From assembly GCF_037975245.1 (NCBI RefSeq), contig NC_092572.1, positions 22,062,489-22,126,488 of the forward strand: a stretch of 64,000 nt of DNA, written 5' to 3'. The position numbers were made by a program, and so were the translations under genes. Below the pieces are notes generated by a model that made no database searches, was not told the origin of the DNA, and saw only the letters and a program-made list of their open reading frames with translations. Origin of the DNA: Apostichopus japonicus. Its lineage: Eukaryota > Echinodermata > Holothuroidea > Aspidochirotida > Stichopodidae. Positions 23,701 to 31,625 of the stretch are shown here, in pieces (position 1 is the first letter of the stretch; each line of letters starts with the position of its first letter).

Positions 23701-24198
23701 CACAACCATCTATTCCACATCTTATGGAGAAGTTGGGTTCAATACTATGTGAGAATCTTATGTGATGTAACAACTTTTTGAAAGTAATGGTCCTGAAAGT
23801 GTTACATATTGAACAACTTTGCATCTGCAAGGATGCCATAAGGCCTAATCTAACAAAACCTTGGCTAGGCTTTATTAGGATGGCTTGGCATAAGTACTGG
23901 ACAAACCTCACAGCATTAATGCACACTCAGTTTTAATAGTTCAGTCTTGGCCTGCGCTAGCTAGGCTTATAAACTTTGATACAATGGTAGGCCACAGTGT
24001 AGGCCCTGCATTGTACTAGTGGCTGTTACTTGTAAGACATAGCCTAGGCTTAGTTATAAAGTCTTCTAATCTTATATAGGCGAATAAGTAGCAGAACAGT
24101 TAGGCTAGTAAAGCCTAGGCATAACAGTTATTTAATCTGTACTTTTATAAACCAAACAACTCTTTCAAGGGCTTAACGTCAACTTACACTTGTGACAT
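14421..24198 (-). CDS. Nine-exon gene, 502 aa, SAMD3-like/TNPA-position protein of the CACTA-like element
   Basis: Exons on the minus strand: 24188-24198, 20970-21199, 20221-20329, 19400-19567, 18286-18379, 17017-17361, 16161-16341, 15549-15634, 14421-14705. Every intron is GT-AG, mostly with GTAAGT-like donors and pyrimidine-rich acceptors. Every phase joins, and the coding sum is 1509 bp ending in TGA. Domains: residues about 8-75 resemble a PB1-like fold (motif FRLQVFDKDFDDWVDI) followed by an acidic stretch. Residues 82-100 are Ser-rich. Residues 118-204 hold DVRRDILVELL and YPTTDQYNTAAKAV. Residues 229-232 are KKRK, a possible nuclear signal. Residues 250-310 look helical and charged, with TFGERRRLVLEE. 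From memory, the region from residue 118 to the end resembles proteins annotated SAMD3-like in fish and invertebrates. No SAM domain is seen. Its position corresponds to tnpA of En/Spm, and DNA binding is only inferred. Confidence 0.8.
15549..15634 (-). CDS. Exon 8 of the nine-exon gene
   Basis: The acceptor is TTTATTTCTGCTACAG and the donor is GATGAT followed by GTAAGC. It encodes residues 381-408 with ALWILPGFLKED, equivalent to the hydrophobic ALxxLP motif of the family. It ends in phase 0. Confidence 0.83.
16161..16341 (-). CDS. Exon 7 of the nine-exon gene
   Basis: The acceptor is TTACCTTAATTCATAG and the donor is AAAAGGG followed by GTAAGT. It encodes residues 320-379: IIEDFSAIISWDAVSEMFYK, followed by a helical, mostly neutral stretch. 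It enters in phase 0 and leaves in phase 1. Confidence 0.85.
17017..17361 (-). CDS. Exon 6 of the nine-exon gene (basic region and coiled region)
   Basis: The acceptor is TGGTTTTGTAG and the donor is GAACAG followed by GTAATT. It encodes residues 205-319, phase 0 at both ends. It contains the basic stretch KNALKDKFRNERR, KKRK at 229-232, an acidic patch, a Lys/Gln-rich helix, and the TFGERRRLVLEE and KFPTLFC motifs. The long plus-strand ORF here is its antisense shadow. Confidence 0.87.
18286..18379 (-). CDS. Exon 5 of the nine-exon gene (conserved core, part 2)
   Basis: The acceptor is ATTCTTTTTTGTAG and the donor is CCTTAT followed by GTAAGT. It encodes residues 174-204, with YPTTDQYNTAAKAVIKSFP, a sequence typical of the same family where a tyrosine-proline motif precedes an amphipathic helix. 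It ends in phase 0. Confidence 0.85.
19400..19567 (-). CDS. Exon 4 of the nine-exon gene (conserved core, part 1)
   Basis: The acceptor follows CCCTTTTTGCATGCTTGATAG, and the donor is ACTGT followed by GTAAGT. It encodes residues 118-172, with FLPWPNKFELHQDDVRRDIL and GGPVSNRIKSAVIQATFDK. This block is the part I most associate with the SAMD3-like family. Confidence 0.85.
20221..20329 (-). CDS. Exon 3 of the nine-exon gene (Ser-rich linker)
   Basis: The acceptor is CTTTCCTTTGTCAG and the donor is GACAG followed by GTAAGA. It encodes residues 82-116, with a run of serines (FTSSSSSDD) that looks like a flexible linker. It enters in phase 1 and leaves in phase 2, matching both neighbours. Confidence 0.78.
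20970..21199 (-). CDS. Exon 2 of the nine-exon gene (PB1-like region)
   Basis: The acceptor is TTTGTGTCTTCAG and the donor is GAAG followed by GTAAGT. It is open for 76 full codons, residues 5-80. It includes GSRKRVFLC, FRLQVFDKDFDDWVDI and an acidic tail. The pattern of a basic turn followed by an acidic D-x-D-D cluster recalls PB1-type ubiquitin-like domains, but the resemblance is by eye. Confidence 0.82.
21308..23839 (-). CDS. C2H2 zinc-finger, DDE-like transposase-family protein, 843 aa, in intron 1 of the nine-exon gene
   Basis: The reading frame stays open 29 codons further upstream, but the first ATG in frame is at 23837-23839, just before the zinc fingers. Seen: a C2H2 finger at C9, C12, H25/H26 and H31, and a second at C41, C46, H59 and H64. 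Further on are VSMDNLAAHQLGGF (D410), then GRICRFC, then LPPDPAHDLLEG (D497, H500), then WTMRFEAKHAYFKEI (E664). Known: D/D(x2)H/E arrangements mark the RNase-H-like catalytic core of CACTA, hAT and related transposases, and many animal genomes carry uncharacterised proteins with the LPPDxxHDxLEG signature. Inferred: this is the transposase of the surrounding element, acting in the nucleus on the terminal repeats. No stop or frameshift is present, so it could be recent or active. It lies on the same strand inside intron 1 of the other gene, suggesting alternative splicing as in En/Spm. Confidence 0.85.
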   Translation of the reverse strand: MASLQMQSCSICNTFRTITFKKLLHHIRFSHSIEPNFSIRCGIDGCERKYRVFSTFYSHLRKFHKRVFDVNIRHDSNSGGHEDTEVGTSLVMENIGLEVDDVTHNSHKNSLAESTGISAIDAAALGDGSHIREIGERSTERDFALFILGMKEKHKLPLTVTNSIILELSELIYNSSRDDSTEIKEKLSASGFTVAKNPDIFNFIDEKFEKKNNIFEKLASDYKQTAFYKEHFGLVEPVEHVLGSTCGKDDTFIYVPLLDTLKSLLSHDDILAEVLKSRSRHGDKRYEDYCDGEAFQNHPLFSLEPHALQVHFYYDDFGVVNPLRNKANSYKVAAFYFVLGNLSPKFRSKLSSIQLVCLCCTRLIKQYGFGKVLKPLLEDVKVLESKGVTITTLNQEEFTFKGCISLVSMDNLAAHQLGGFQQHFHAGRICRFCMASSNDIQDHFDSSSLIERTSVGHKHQVQLVMENQGLRHVYGVASKSVLSDLQYFDVISCLPPDPAHDLLEGLVPELMTKVVTTFIQDGFFTLESFNSALKLFPFGKSDQKSKPTCNTTANLGSFKIKQTASQTWCLMRLLPLIIGSSIPEGNEYWELFLSLMDICEITFAPSIPCEMVAYLVYLVHGFLVALKELFPEDRIKPKSHYLLHYPRSILKYGPLVHCWTMRFEAKHAYFKEIANRQKNRRNLCKTLARRHQLLMCYYGAGQNFLDDKMTSNSGGDIQKLHQFCDGIQRALKSQFPSIEEVHTLAFVELHSSLYAKGCCMVLEARENRLHEFGKIDAIFIKGGKVYFVLMVLRTIGYSQHFHSYVLCFQQKWVIFAYEDFACHLPLSIYTNQNQRMVTLKYFV
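24188..24198 (-). CDS. Exon 1 of the nine-exon gene (start codon)
   Basis: ATG at 24196-24198 opens MSQ, followed by two bases GT of a split Val codon and then donor GTAAGT. The 11-bp coding exon is chosen because it supplies the phase that exon 2 needs and lies in the CpG-containing block (24215-24425) upstream of both genes. Such a short exon could be coincidental, so this is the least certain exon. Confidence 0.55.
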
Positions 24199-24425
24199 GT
24201 TGCTTTAGATTCATATAAAAATACAAGCGGCCGTTGAAGGTGAAGTCCAGTCGTGTCAAGTCTCGTCAAATGTGACGGCGAAGCGCTTCTGCGGGAACAA
24301 ACTAAGAAATACTAGGACTGGTCGCCAAGCAGTGCAGTGATGACAGTATACTGTATACTGTACTGTACGTACGTAGGTCTAAGGCATTGTGTTAGCGCCA
24401 AGCGCCAAGCGCGAACGAACCACCC
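24199..24425 (-). promoter_or_regulatory. Probable shared 5' region of the two minus-strand genes
   Basis: This block is richer in CpG than its surroundings (GGCGAAGCGC, GCGCCAAGCGCCAAGCGCG) and directly precedes exon 1 on the minus strand. It also carries the short repeat ACTGTATACTGTACTGTACG (about 24347-24370). It is the natural place for the promoter and 5' UTR of both the nine-exon gene and the intronic transposase ORF. No clear TATA box at a usable distance is seen. The call rests on position and composition only. Confidence 0.35.
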
Positions 24426-25000
24426 TTTGTGAAAGAAAACTTGTCATTGGCTTAAAGTTTGAATCTTTCATTTGATATTATGTGGGGTTCTTTCTAATTT
24501 TTCAGATATGCACCCATTTTCTGGAATACCAACTTTGAATCTTTTACATTTTTACCAATATTTATTACCACATCCACATTCTTGAAAGGCTGTATTCAGT
24601 GAATTAATGTAAAGTAGTGTTTTAGGAAATTTGTTTTTAACCAATGAGAAGTAAGAACACTTCTGAGACGTATAGTCTGCCATTATTCTCTCGGCGCGGC
24701 CTGGCTGCAAACGTAACTTTTATTTCTAGTACGAATGAGTACATCATTGTAGAAAATTCTATAGAAGTCACAATGAAAAAAATGTTCAGCTATGGTCGAC
24801 GTTTAAGGGCCAGGCATTGTTATCATCCGTTGTGGGGATAAATGTATGCTGGCCGTGCGAAAAAGCACAAAACACTTAAACGTACACAATCATGACAAAA
24901 ATATTGTTCCAGCTAGCTCAAGCTGTACTTCTAAGAATATTTTGTAAACAAGTGTCTCGAGAAATACTCACGTTTAGGCTCTATCAGTTTGAATTGTGAG

Positions 25001-25369
25001 CAAGGGCGTAGGAACCGGGGGGCTGGGGGGGGGGGCGCCAGCCCCCCCAGTGAAAAATGTGGAGGGGCGGAAGTATCATTCCGCCCCCCCGGTTCGCAGG
25101 TCAGAAAACCACTTTTTCATTTCCAAATGAGAAAAAAATCTCATTTGGAGCACCAAACTGCATCTAGGGCCAGTTGAAAATACAAAATTAAGTTTACAAA
25201 ATGGAGTGGGTGTTGAAGTGTGCTATATTGCACCAAATTGCATCTGAGGCCACCTGGAAATGCAAAAAATTCCAAAGGGGAGGGGGACACCCCCTCCCCT
25301 TAAACCCCTCCCCCAGGCCGGCCATCAGTCTTCAGCCCCCCCACTCAAAAGTACCTTCCTACGCCACTG
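25001..25369. mobile_element. hAT-type MITE, 369 bp, copy 2, nested in the CACTA-like element
   Basis: It has the same ends and interior as the copy at 3152-3523, with mostly small length differences in the G/C runs. The perfect 8-bp target duplication ATTGTGAG occupies 24993-25000 and 25370-25377. Because it interrupts the right part of the CACTA-like element, it is the younger insertion. Confidence 0.92.
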
Positions 25370-26289
25370 ATTGTGAGTCAAACCGTCTTCATGGGCCAAT
25401 CCAGAAGGGGAGGGATTCAGTGTTTCGAGAAAATGATCGCAGTAGCTTATATACTTTCCGTTGTTTTGTTATGTACATAACGTACGGGACTACCTTCGTT
25501 GAGGGGGGGGGGGGTTGGTCTGACGCAACACAAGCTAGCATGCTCGAAAAAGAGCGGCTGGTCTGAAGAAAAGGGTACCTTCTGATCGATGGGTTGCAAA
25601 CCTTCACCCCGTCTCATACGCGCCCATGGTTAGACCTATGTAGATCTTATAGATAATTGTCTGCACCCCTTAATCAGGTGTTGGTATTTATAGGTTGGGC
25701 GCCGCTCCTTATCTGTTCATTACCTCAGGATCATTTGCTATTTTGACTGTATTAGTTAGTCTTGCCTTATTAAACTTTCACGAAACTTCATATAGGCCTA
25801 TCCTACGACTCCATTCATATCCTCTCACCCCCACATAAGAAACAGTTATTATTTTACTAATAACCATGCAGACATTTCCACGGGGAAATTCGGGGATACT
25901 CCATATATCTGTGCAGTTTGCCGTATATTTATAACACGATATAGGCTATTAATAAATAAATGTTAAGCTAAACAGCTGGCCTATTGTCGCCCCAATTCCT
26001 TTTGACAGTAATTTGCATTGGTTGTTGGGACTTTAGAAATTGGGCCTATAGTCGCCGGGGCAGCTCTGTGTTCCAAAATGTACATGTAGGGTACTATAGG
26101 GTGCATACAAATAATGACGGGCTAAGACCCGAAAATACTGGTAGTGATATATATTAACCCATGAACGAGTAAATTTATACTTCAGTACATAAATACTGGG
26201 TGATAATTCCCCCAGGGTGGCATTTTAAACTAATCACAAGTGTATAGAACAAATACAACCACATGAAGTGTATAAATAGCTCTTATCTT

Positions 26290-26746
26290 GTGTGATTCTA
26301 CCCTCTTACGATACTTCAAAATAAGTGTTGTTGGTGTTATACCCTTTTTGATTTAAAACAACATACTAAGAAGGGTTATTTTACACCTTGTTACTAAGGT
26401 ATACATTATTCGTGCAAAGTACATGTTATGTGGGTAAAATTACCCTATTGGTTAAAAAGGGTACTTTTTTGAAAAGTGAGTGTAAAATAAGCACTGTAAA
26501 TGTGTAAATGTACATAAATCATTGTGTCTTATTACACGCACAGTATGTAAATTTACCCACAAAGATCAGAAATACACAAACCGGCTTTACCTCGGGGTAT
26601 ATGTACACGTTAATCGGGTAATGGCCAAGGCAATGGTTATGTTTACACTTTGTGATGGTATAACTACATTGTGGATGTTTATTATACACTTTTCCAGTGT
26701 TTAATAACAATCCATGTGTTAAAATACCTGACAACAGTGTAGAACT
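26290..26746. repeat. Right subterminal zone with dispersed TACCC/GGGTA motifs
   Basis: This stretch carries repeated short motifs rather than a regular array: ATACCCTTTTT, AAGGGTTATTTTACAC, GGGTAAAATTACCCTATTGG (about 26432-26451), AAAAGGGTA, AATTTACCCAC and GGTATATG. The segment TTACCC-TATTGGTTA resembles TTACCCACTATTTGGTTA of the left 77-bp unit, in the same orientation. No reading frame of interest is present. It is read as the counterpart of the left subterminal array. Confidence 0.45.
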
Positions 26747-26767
26747 ACCCGTTTATTTTTTAGAGTG
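26747..26767 (-). repeat. Right terminal inverted repeat of the CACTA-like element
   Basis: On the minus strand it reads CACTCTAAAAAATAAACGGG from 26767 inward, pairing with 11447-11467 (18 of 21 identical). The bases just outside on the plus strand are TAG, so a 2-bp TA duplication is possible but a 3-bp one is not seen. Confidence 0.65.
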
Positions 26768-29700
26768 TAGACTCGTGGCTTTGTTTCGTACTTCTGGTTT
26801 TGTACTCATTCAAACAATATAAACATGATATACATAGCTACATAAACATTTAAAACACACAGGACTTAATTCCCGTTCTATAACAACAACAAAATCAAAA
26901 TATCTGTTTATAATTTCATACGGCCAAGTTTTCGTTGTTAATTTAATTATAATCAAATAAACAAAGCGAACACAACGTCCCGTTTTTTTTTTTACTTGTA
27001 TACAAACAGTAAGTTCTTAAAATACGTTTCAAGTTAACTGCGTTCAGAAAAAGCGATTTAGAAGAAGCTTTGAAAATTAATAATTGAATGGCTTCAATCC
27101 GATGACTAATTTATTTGCTTTTAACAATTAGCACAACGTGATATCTTAAATTGTTTAGGGTTTATTAGTCAGCAATGGCGTTCTGTTCAATAGCTATGTG
27201 TTGAACTTAAACTCTTTTTTACGTACTTTGCTATGATAGACAATTGGAAGACCACTAATACTCCAGACCCTAGTTGGGATCTCTAAATATTTCCTTTAAT
27301 GGAATAAGTACCACAAACCTTTCAATCCTCTTTGAAAATACACATTCTCAAATGCCTCTTCCCCCCCCCCCCCCCCCCATCATTCTCAATATACAGGCTG
27401 CTCGTTCAAGAGTGTTTTGACCTGTTTTGAACGAGCCGTAACATGATTACAGAGGATACAAAACGAGACTTGGAAGTCCTTTTTAAAAATTAACAAATCC
27501 CCTACAGTAAAACAGATAAGAGGCGCCAGATTTCGCTGAAGTGGGTAATTAACGGTTCTATTGCACTGTAAATCAATATCAAGTACATATATACCGACAG
27601 AATAGCTAGCTCCTTCCACTGTAATATTTAGTACAACTTGAACTGACTGAATGACAGATGACGTTTTCAATCAAAGGCAAAACAATTCCAATAACTAAGT
27701 ACAAGTTTTCTTTGGTGTGTCAGTGCAATGTGAGAAAGGTATGTATATTTACCGTAAGCTAAATACACGAAGAAGAACGTAGTACTATACAGCTCAATCA
27801 TAAACAATATGTTGTGACGTATTCGTTATCTTATAGTTTTCCTTCCATACAACACTCCTTATTTACCAAAGAGAGTTATAACCATGTTACATCTATTGCA
27901 TCAACGTACTAACAACACCTATATGGATTACAACTTACACAGCTGATCATACACAAAGTGCAAAGTAAAACCTTATTTTCGGAATGAAACCTGGATCATG
28001 GTGAACTATAATTGTGTTATCTGGTCAAGATACATTTAAAGGGGTAGCAGTTATTACTATAGATACACACTACATACAATATACACATGTGTTAGAATGC
28101 GTGAAGCTATGGGATTATATTTTGGATTTCTTTGTTGGTTTATGTACTATACATAATGCAACAAAGTCTACAAAGAGCCAGGGCTTAGATTTGACGCCTG
28201 TATGAATGATCTCGGGCCTCTGCCATCAGACAAAATAAAGGTCACGTGAAAGTTATGAAGTTTGCTAGCTTAAAACTTCCTTCATTTAGGTATCGACTAA
28301 AGAGTTATCTAACTTCCAAGTACCGTGATTGATATTATTGTCAATTTTGTTTTGTACATTTTGTTTTTCTTTCTTACTTTGTTCTGTTATTTTCTTTCTT
28401 TTTCTTTAGGGTTACTAGCTTTGATAAACATTTTATGTTTTTTCTAGTATCCTGTATAGGCCTATACCATTACTGCACTGTTTTTGTATGTCTATGTATA
28501 TGCGAAATATATTAACTGAACTATTGAGACGACATATTAATTTGTCTATTGGTTTCTGTAGCACAGAACCACTTGAGACTTTTTCATGCAGTATGTGTTG
28601 TTTTTCTTAGTTTAACATCACATATGCTCTCTGTAATAATAGACGATGTACCAGGTTATCCCATGATTAAGCACTTTAATGCATTGAATATTAGTTTATT
28701 AACATGCATTGTCTTTAATCAACACATCAGGTAACTATTTCGATTGTGTGTTCGAAATTCAACCCATCAAGTGTTTGCGATATGCAATAGAGTGTATTGT
28801 AATATCGCTAAATCTGAAAGTAATCTTGCTATTGTTTGTGATTATAATGTACAGACAACTCGTATGAATCAGATCAGTGCGTAGCTATAGCAACAGTGTG
28901 TAACTCGCTTGACAGTGCGTATATATATATAGTATTACTTACCACAATGCGCCTTAGTTCTGTACCTAACGTGTGTAATCATGCATGAATGATGCATGTA
29001 CGTATGTGTCATGCTACAATATGTTTTCATATATCTACATTTAATGCAAAGATTTTGATCAGACAGACATTATCCCTATATTGTGTCTCTACATATTTTT
29101 CAAAATGCTTTTAATTCATATAATAAGGATATGAGTTGGTTTCAGTTCATTATGAACTCAAATTTCAGCAGCTGAGAGAACCATGCATCAAGCACTTCGA
29201 TCTGGAAAAACATCAATAAAACTCTTTCCTCCGGTTATGACAATCCGTCAAATCGGGAAATAACAACATTTCCCCTCTTTTTTTTAATCACATATTTTTA
29301 TCACATATTTTCGCAAGAATATTTTGACCGAGCTGAATAAAGACATCATGAGAGATATTCGAGCGTTGTGGCTATGCTGCTATTATTGAATATACTTTTT
29401 TTTTGCGTTCAATTTCCATTGACTGAAATCGGTTGAGCGCAAAAGTGGTTATCCTTGGAATTAAATAAAACCCACAAGACTATATAAACGGAGAGATGCT
29501 TCAATTATTCAAATTTTGATTCGTGTAGTACGAAGCGGGATTTTTTTTTTGGCAGTCCATGAATCCTTCGTTCCAAAACCTCTCTCTAACTGTTTCTTTA
29601 CATACTCATCTTACAGGCGTCATTTTTTTCTCTCAACCTTCGGAAAAAAATTGCTTTACGCATTCGTAATTATGTTAAAGACATTTCCGTGCTAACATAC

Positions 29701-30854
29701 CATCTGCTTTAATTAATGCCAAGATATAAAACTCCTGCCTCTCAGGAAACGCGTCAGCTCCGAAAAAGAAATTTGATCGTGGCGCCGTGCGAGCAATGAC
29801 GGGTATCATTTCGAGTATGTGCAAAAGATGGATGCCACAATAGAATTCCTACTATTCAGTTTTTTTGTTCCGACACCTACCCTGTTAAAAGCAGCGATGA
29901 ATGGAATCAGCACGTACGCAATTACATTCATTTCATCATAGTTTTGTGATCGATTACAACCGAATTGTGACAAACTACCTGTTTTGATGTAATTTTGTGT
30001 GACTGTATTGTTTGTAACAATAAATATAGTTTAATTTAACAGTAGAGATATATTATGGACGTGTTCATTGCACGAATTTGTGAGTTAGCATGTTGATGAC
30101 AAACTGGGCTGTCTTGAAGACTTGTTTATCAACAGCTTCCTTTTACATATGGGGCTACATGTGCAATTGAATTTTATAATAATAGTGGCGAAATATTCAT
30201 ACCTTGAATGATATAAGGGATGGTTGAATCGATGACTATAGATGCCTGCATGATGCGATGGAAATGCATGCACGACTACTCCAGTTTATCTAATAGCTAT
30301 GTAATTAAGAAACAAAATCTAATTTAATCTTTCTACGAAGTCTTTAATTCATGTTTTTCTATGTGCTAATGTTAGCCGATTCATTACTTTTGGTTTAAGA
30401 TATTTGATCATGGTTTACAATATTTGACAAGCTGTTCGTTGCGAATATATATATATACTGGTCTATGACAACTTCACGTCTTGAACACAAATATTGTTTG
30501 TTGCGTGGAACAATATCAAAATCTAGTTGGCACGCGTTTTTTTTTTTCCCTTCCTCTTGGCAAGATATATGAGATGATCATAAGGGAAGGAATGCCTCCA
30601 TTTTCCCTTCAAAGTTCTCAGGGAACTTCCGCTATTACACTCAACGAGGTTCAAACCAGTTGTCCAACGACTCTCGTGTATATCAAGACTTAATTAACTG
30701 TTTCATAATCTTATATGGAACTATAGAATCGTTAATATTGCGCAAATAACTTCATGCCTGTAGTAAAACACCATTAAGTCATTGAGAGGTATTGCCAGCT
30801 ATGAATTCACAATCATACAACTCAGTACCAGCGAGTAGTGAATAGTAAAATTAC

Positions 30855-30940
30855 TTACATCACATACACCCATGTACAAATCACATGTACACATTTACTT
30901 AAATCACATGTACCCAAATCACGTGTACCCAGACATGTAA
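30855..30940 (+). repeat. Short degenerate AAATCACATGTAC repeats
   Basis: Four neighbouring variants of AAATCACATGTACAC/AAATCACGTGTACCC or ACCCATGTAC occur in 86 bp. It is a small, decayed tandem cluster. The ORF spanning it is not considered coding. Confidence 0.4.
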
Positions 30941-31545
30941 CTTCAATGCGGTCCTCACAACACCATATACGTACCCGTGTATACACTATGGCAGTCTCTA
31001 TACAGATTGAAAACATCAAACTGCCCAAAAATTAACATGTGTTAAATGCATGACAGCCAAATTTTCTCCTTTACATTTTGTGTACCTTAATAAAATGTGT
31101 TATAATAATTTATACCATAAAGCATTCCAAAACTATTGCCCGTAATCGGAAGGTTTTGATATTGCATGTATTTTTATATTTACGTACATTCTTCTCAACG
31201 GCAATGGACAACATTTTTTCTTGCTGGGTTAGGCTCTCTGAGACCATTGGAGCGTGAATATCCTGTGTGTTAACATACCTAGATTTGTGTTTTACAATTG
31301 ATAGTAGACTTACAGTTCTTGAACATTACCTATACTTGTGTGTTTTCATGCATGTAATGTGCGGGCAGTTTGCAATGTCTTCTCTTCAAGAAAAGGTTCC
31401 ACAAAAGTGGTGAGAAGGGGACAGTTTATTGAATTCCTGTTTATTTTCTTACAAGTGTATGTCAGTATTAATTAAAGATCTCAATACCATCATATCTATA
31501 AAACAATGGAACACTCTTTCCTAGAAATTCTGATTTTGTACCTCT

Positions 31546-31625
31546 CAGTGGCGGAACCAGCCCATCTATAAAGAGAGGTGGGTTCGTGAGAGGGGTCGAG
31601 AGGGGGGGGGGGAGGGCTCTAGCAA
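31546..31625. mobile_element. Possible truncated hAT-like end
   Basis: CAGTGGCGGAACCAGCCC followed by G-rich sequence resembles the end of a hAT-type element. No matching CCGCCACTG end was found nearby and no target duplication could be defined, so it may be a fragment or chance. Confidence 0.25.

Larger units (their letters stand above)
11447..26767. mobile_element. Putative complete CACTA/EnSpm-type DNA transposon, about 15.3 kb
   Basis: Seen: the left end reads CACTGTAAAAACTAAAAGGG from 11447. The reverse complement of the right end, starting at 26767, reads CACTCTAAAAAATAAACGGG. They match at 17 of 20 positions, and the next base also matches. The dinucleotide TA flanks both ends (11445-11446 and 26768-26769). 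A 77-bp tandem array lies just inside the left end, and related TTACCC...TATTGGTTA sequence occurs near the right end (about 26440-26456). Two intact minus-strand genes fill the interior, one with a DDE-like D/DxxH/E pattern. Known: CACTA/EnSpm elements begin with CAC(T/A), carry subterminal repeats and make 2-4 bp target duplications. Inferred: these parts form one element, older than the hAT MITE inserted at 25001. The alternative is two unrelated short elements whose ends happen to bracket a two-gene locus. Confidence 0.68.

Noticed and set aside
23824-23926. Upstream start for the transposase ORF at 23926
   Set aside because: The codon there is GTG, not ATG. The first in-frame ATG is 23837-23839. 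A TTGCAG acceptor-like site at about 23825 is possible but unproven.
26496-26767. A separate small MITE from CACTGTAAATG (26496) to the right CACTA-like end
   Set aside because: The inner CACTGTAAATG matches the right end clearly less well than the 11447 sequence does, so the long pairing is preferred, though not proven.
27386-27670. 94-codon minus-strand ORF
   Set aside because: No recognisable motif, no splice context, and it borders a C-run; it is compatible with chance.
29480-29640. TATA-like ACTATATAAACGG followed by a TTACAG acceptor-like site
   Set aside because: No open exon or coding sequence follows; single short signals are expected by chance in this AT-rich sequence.
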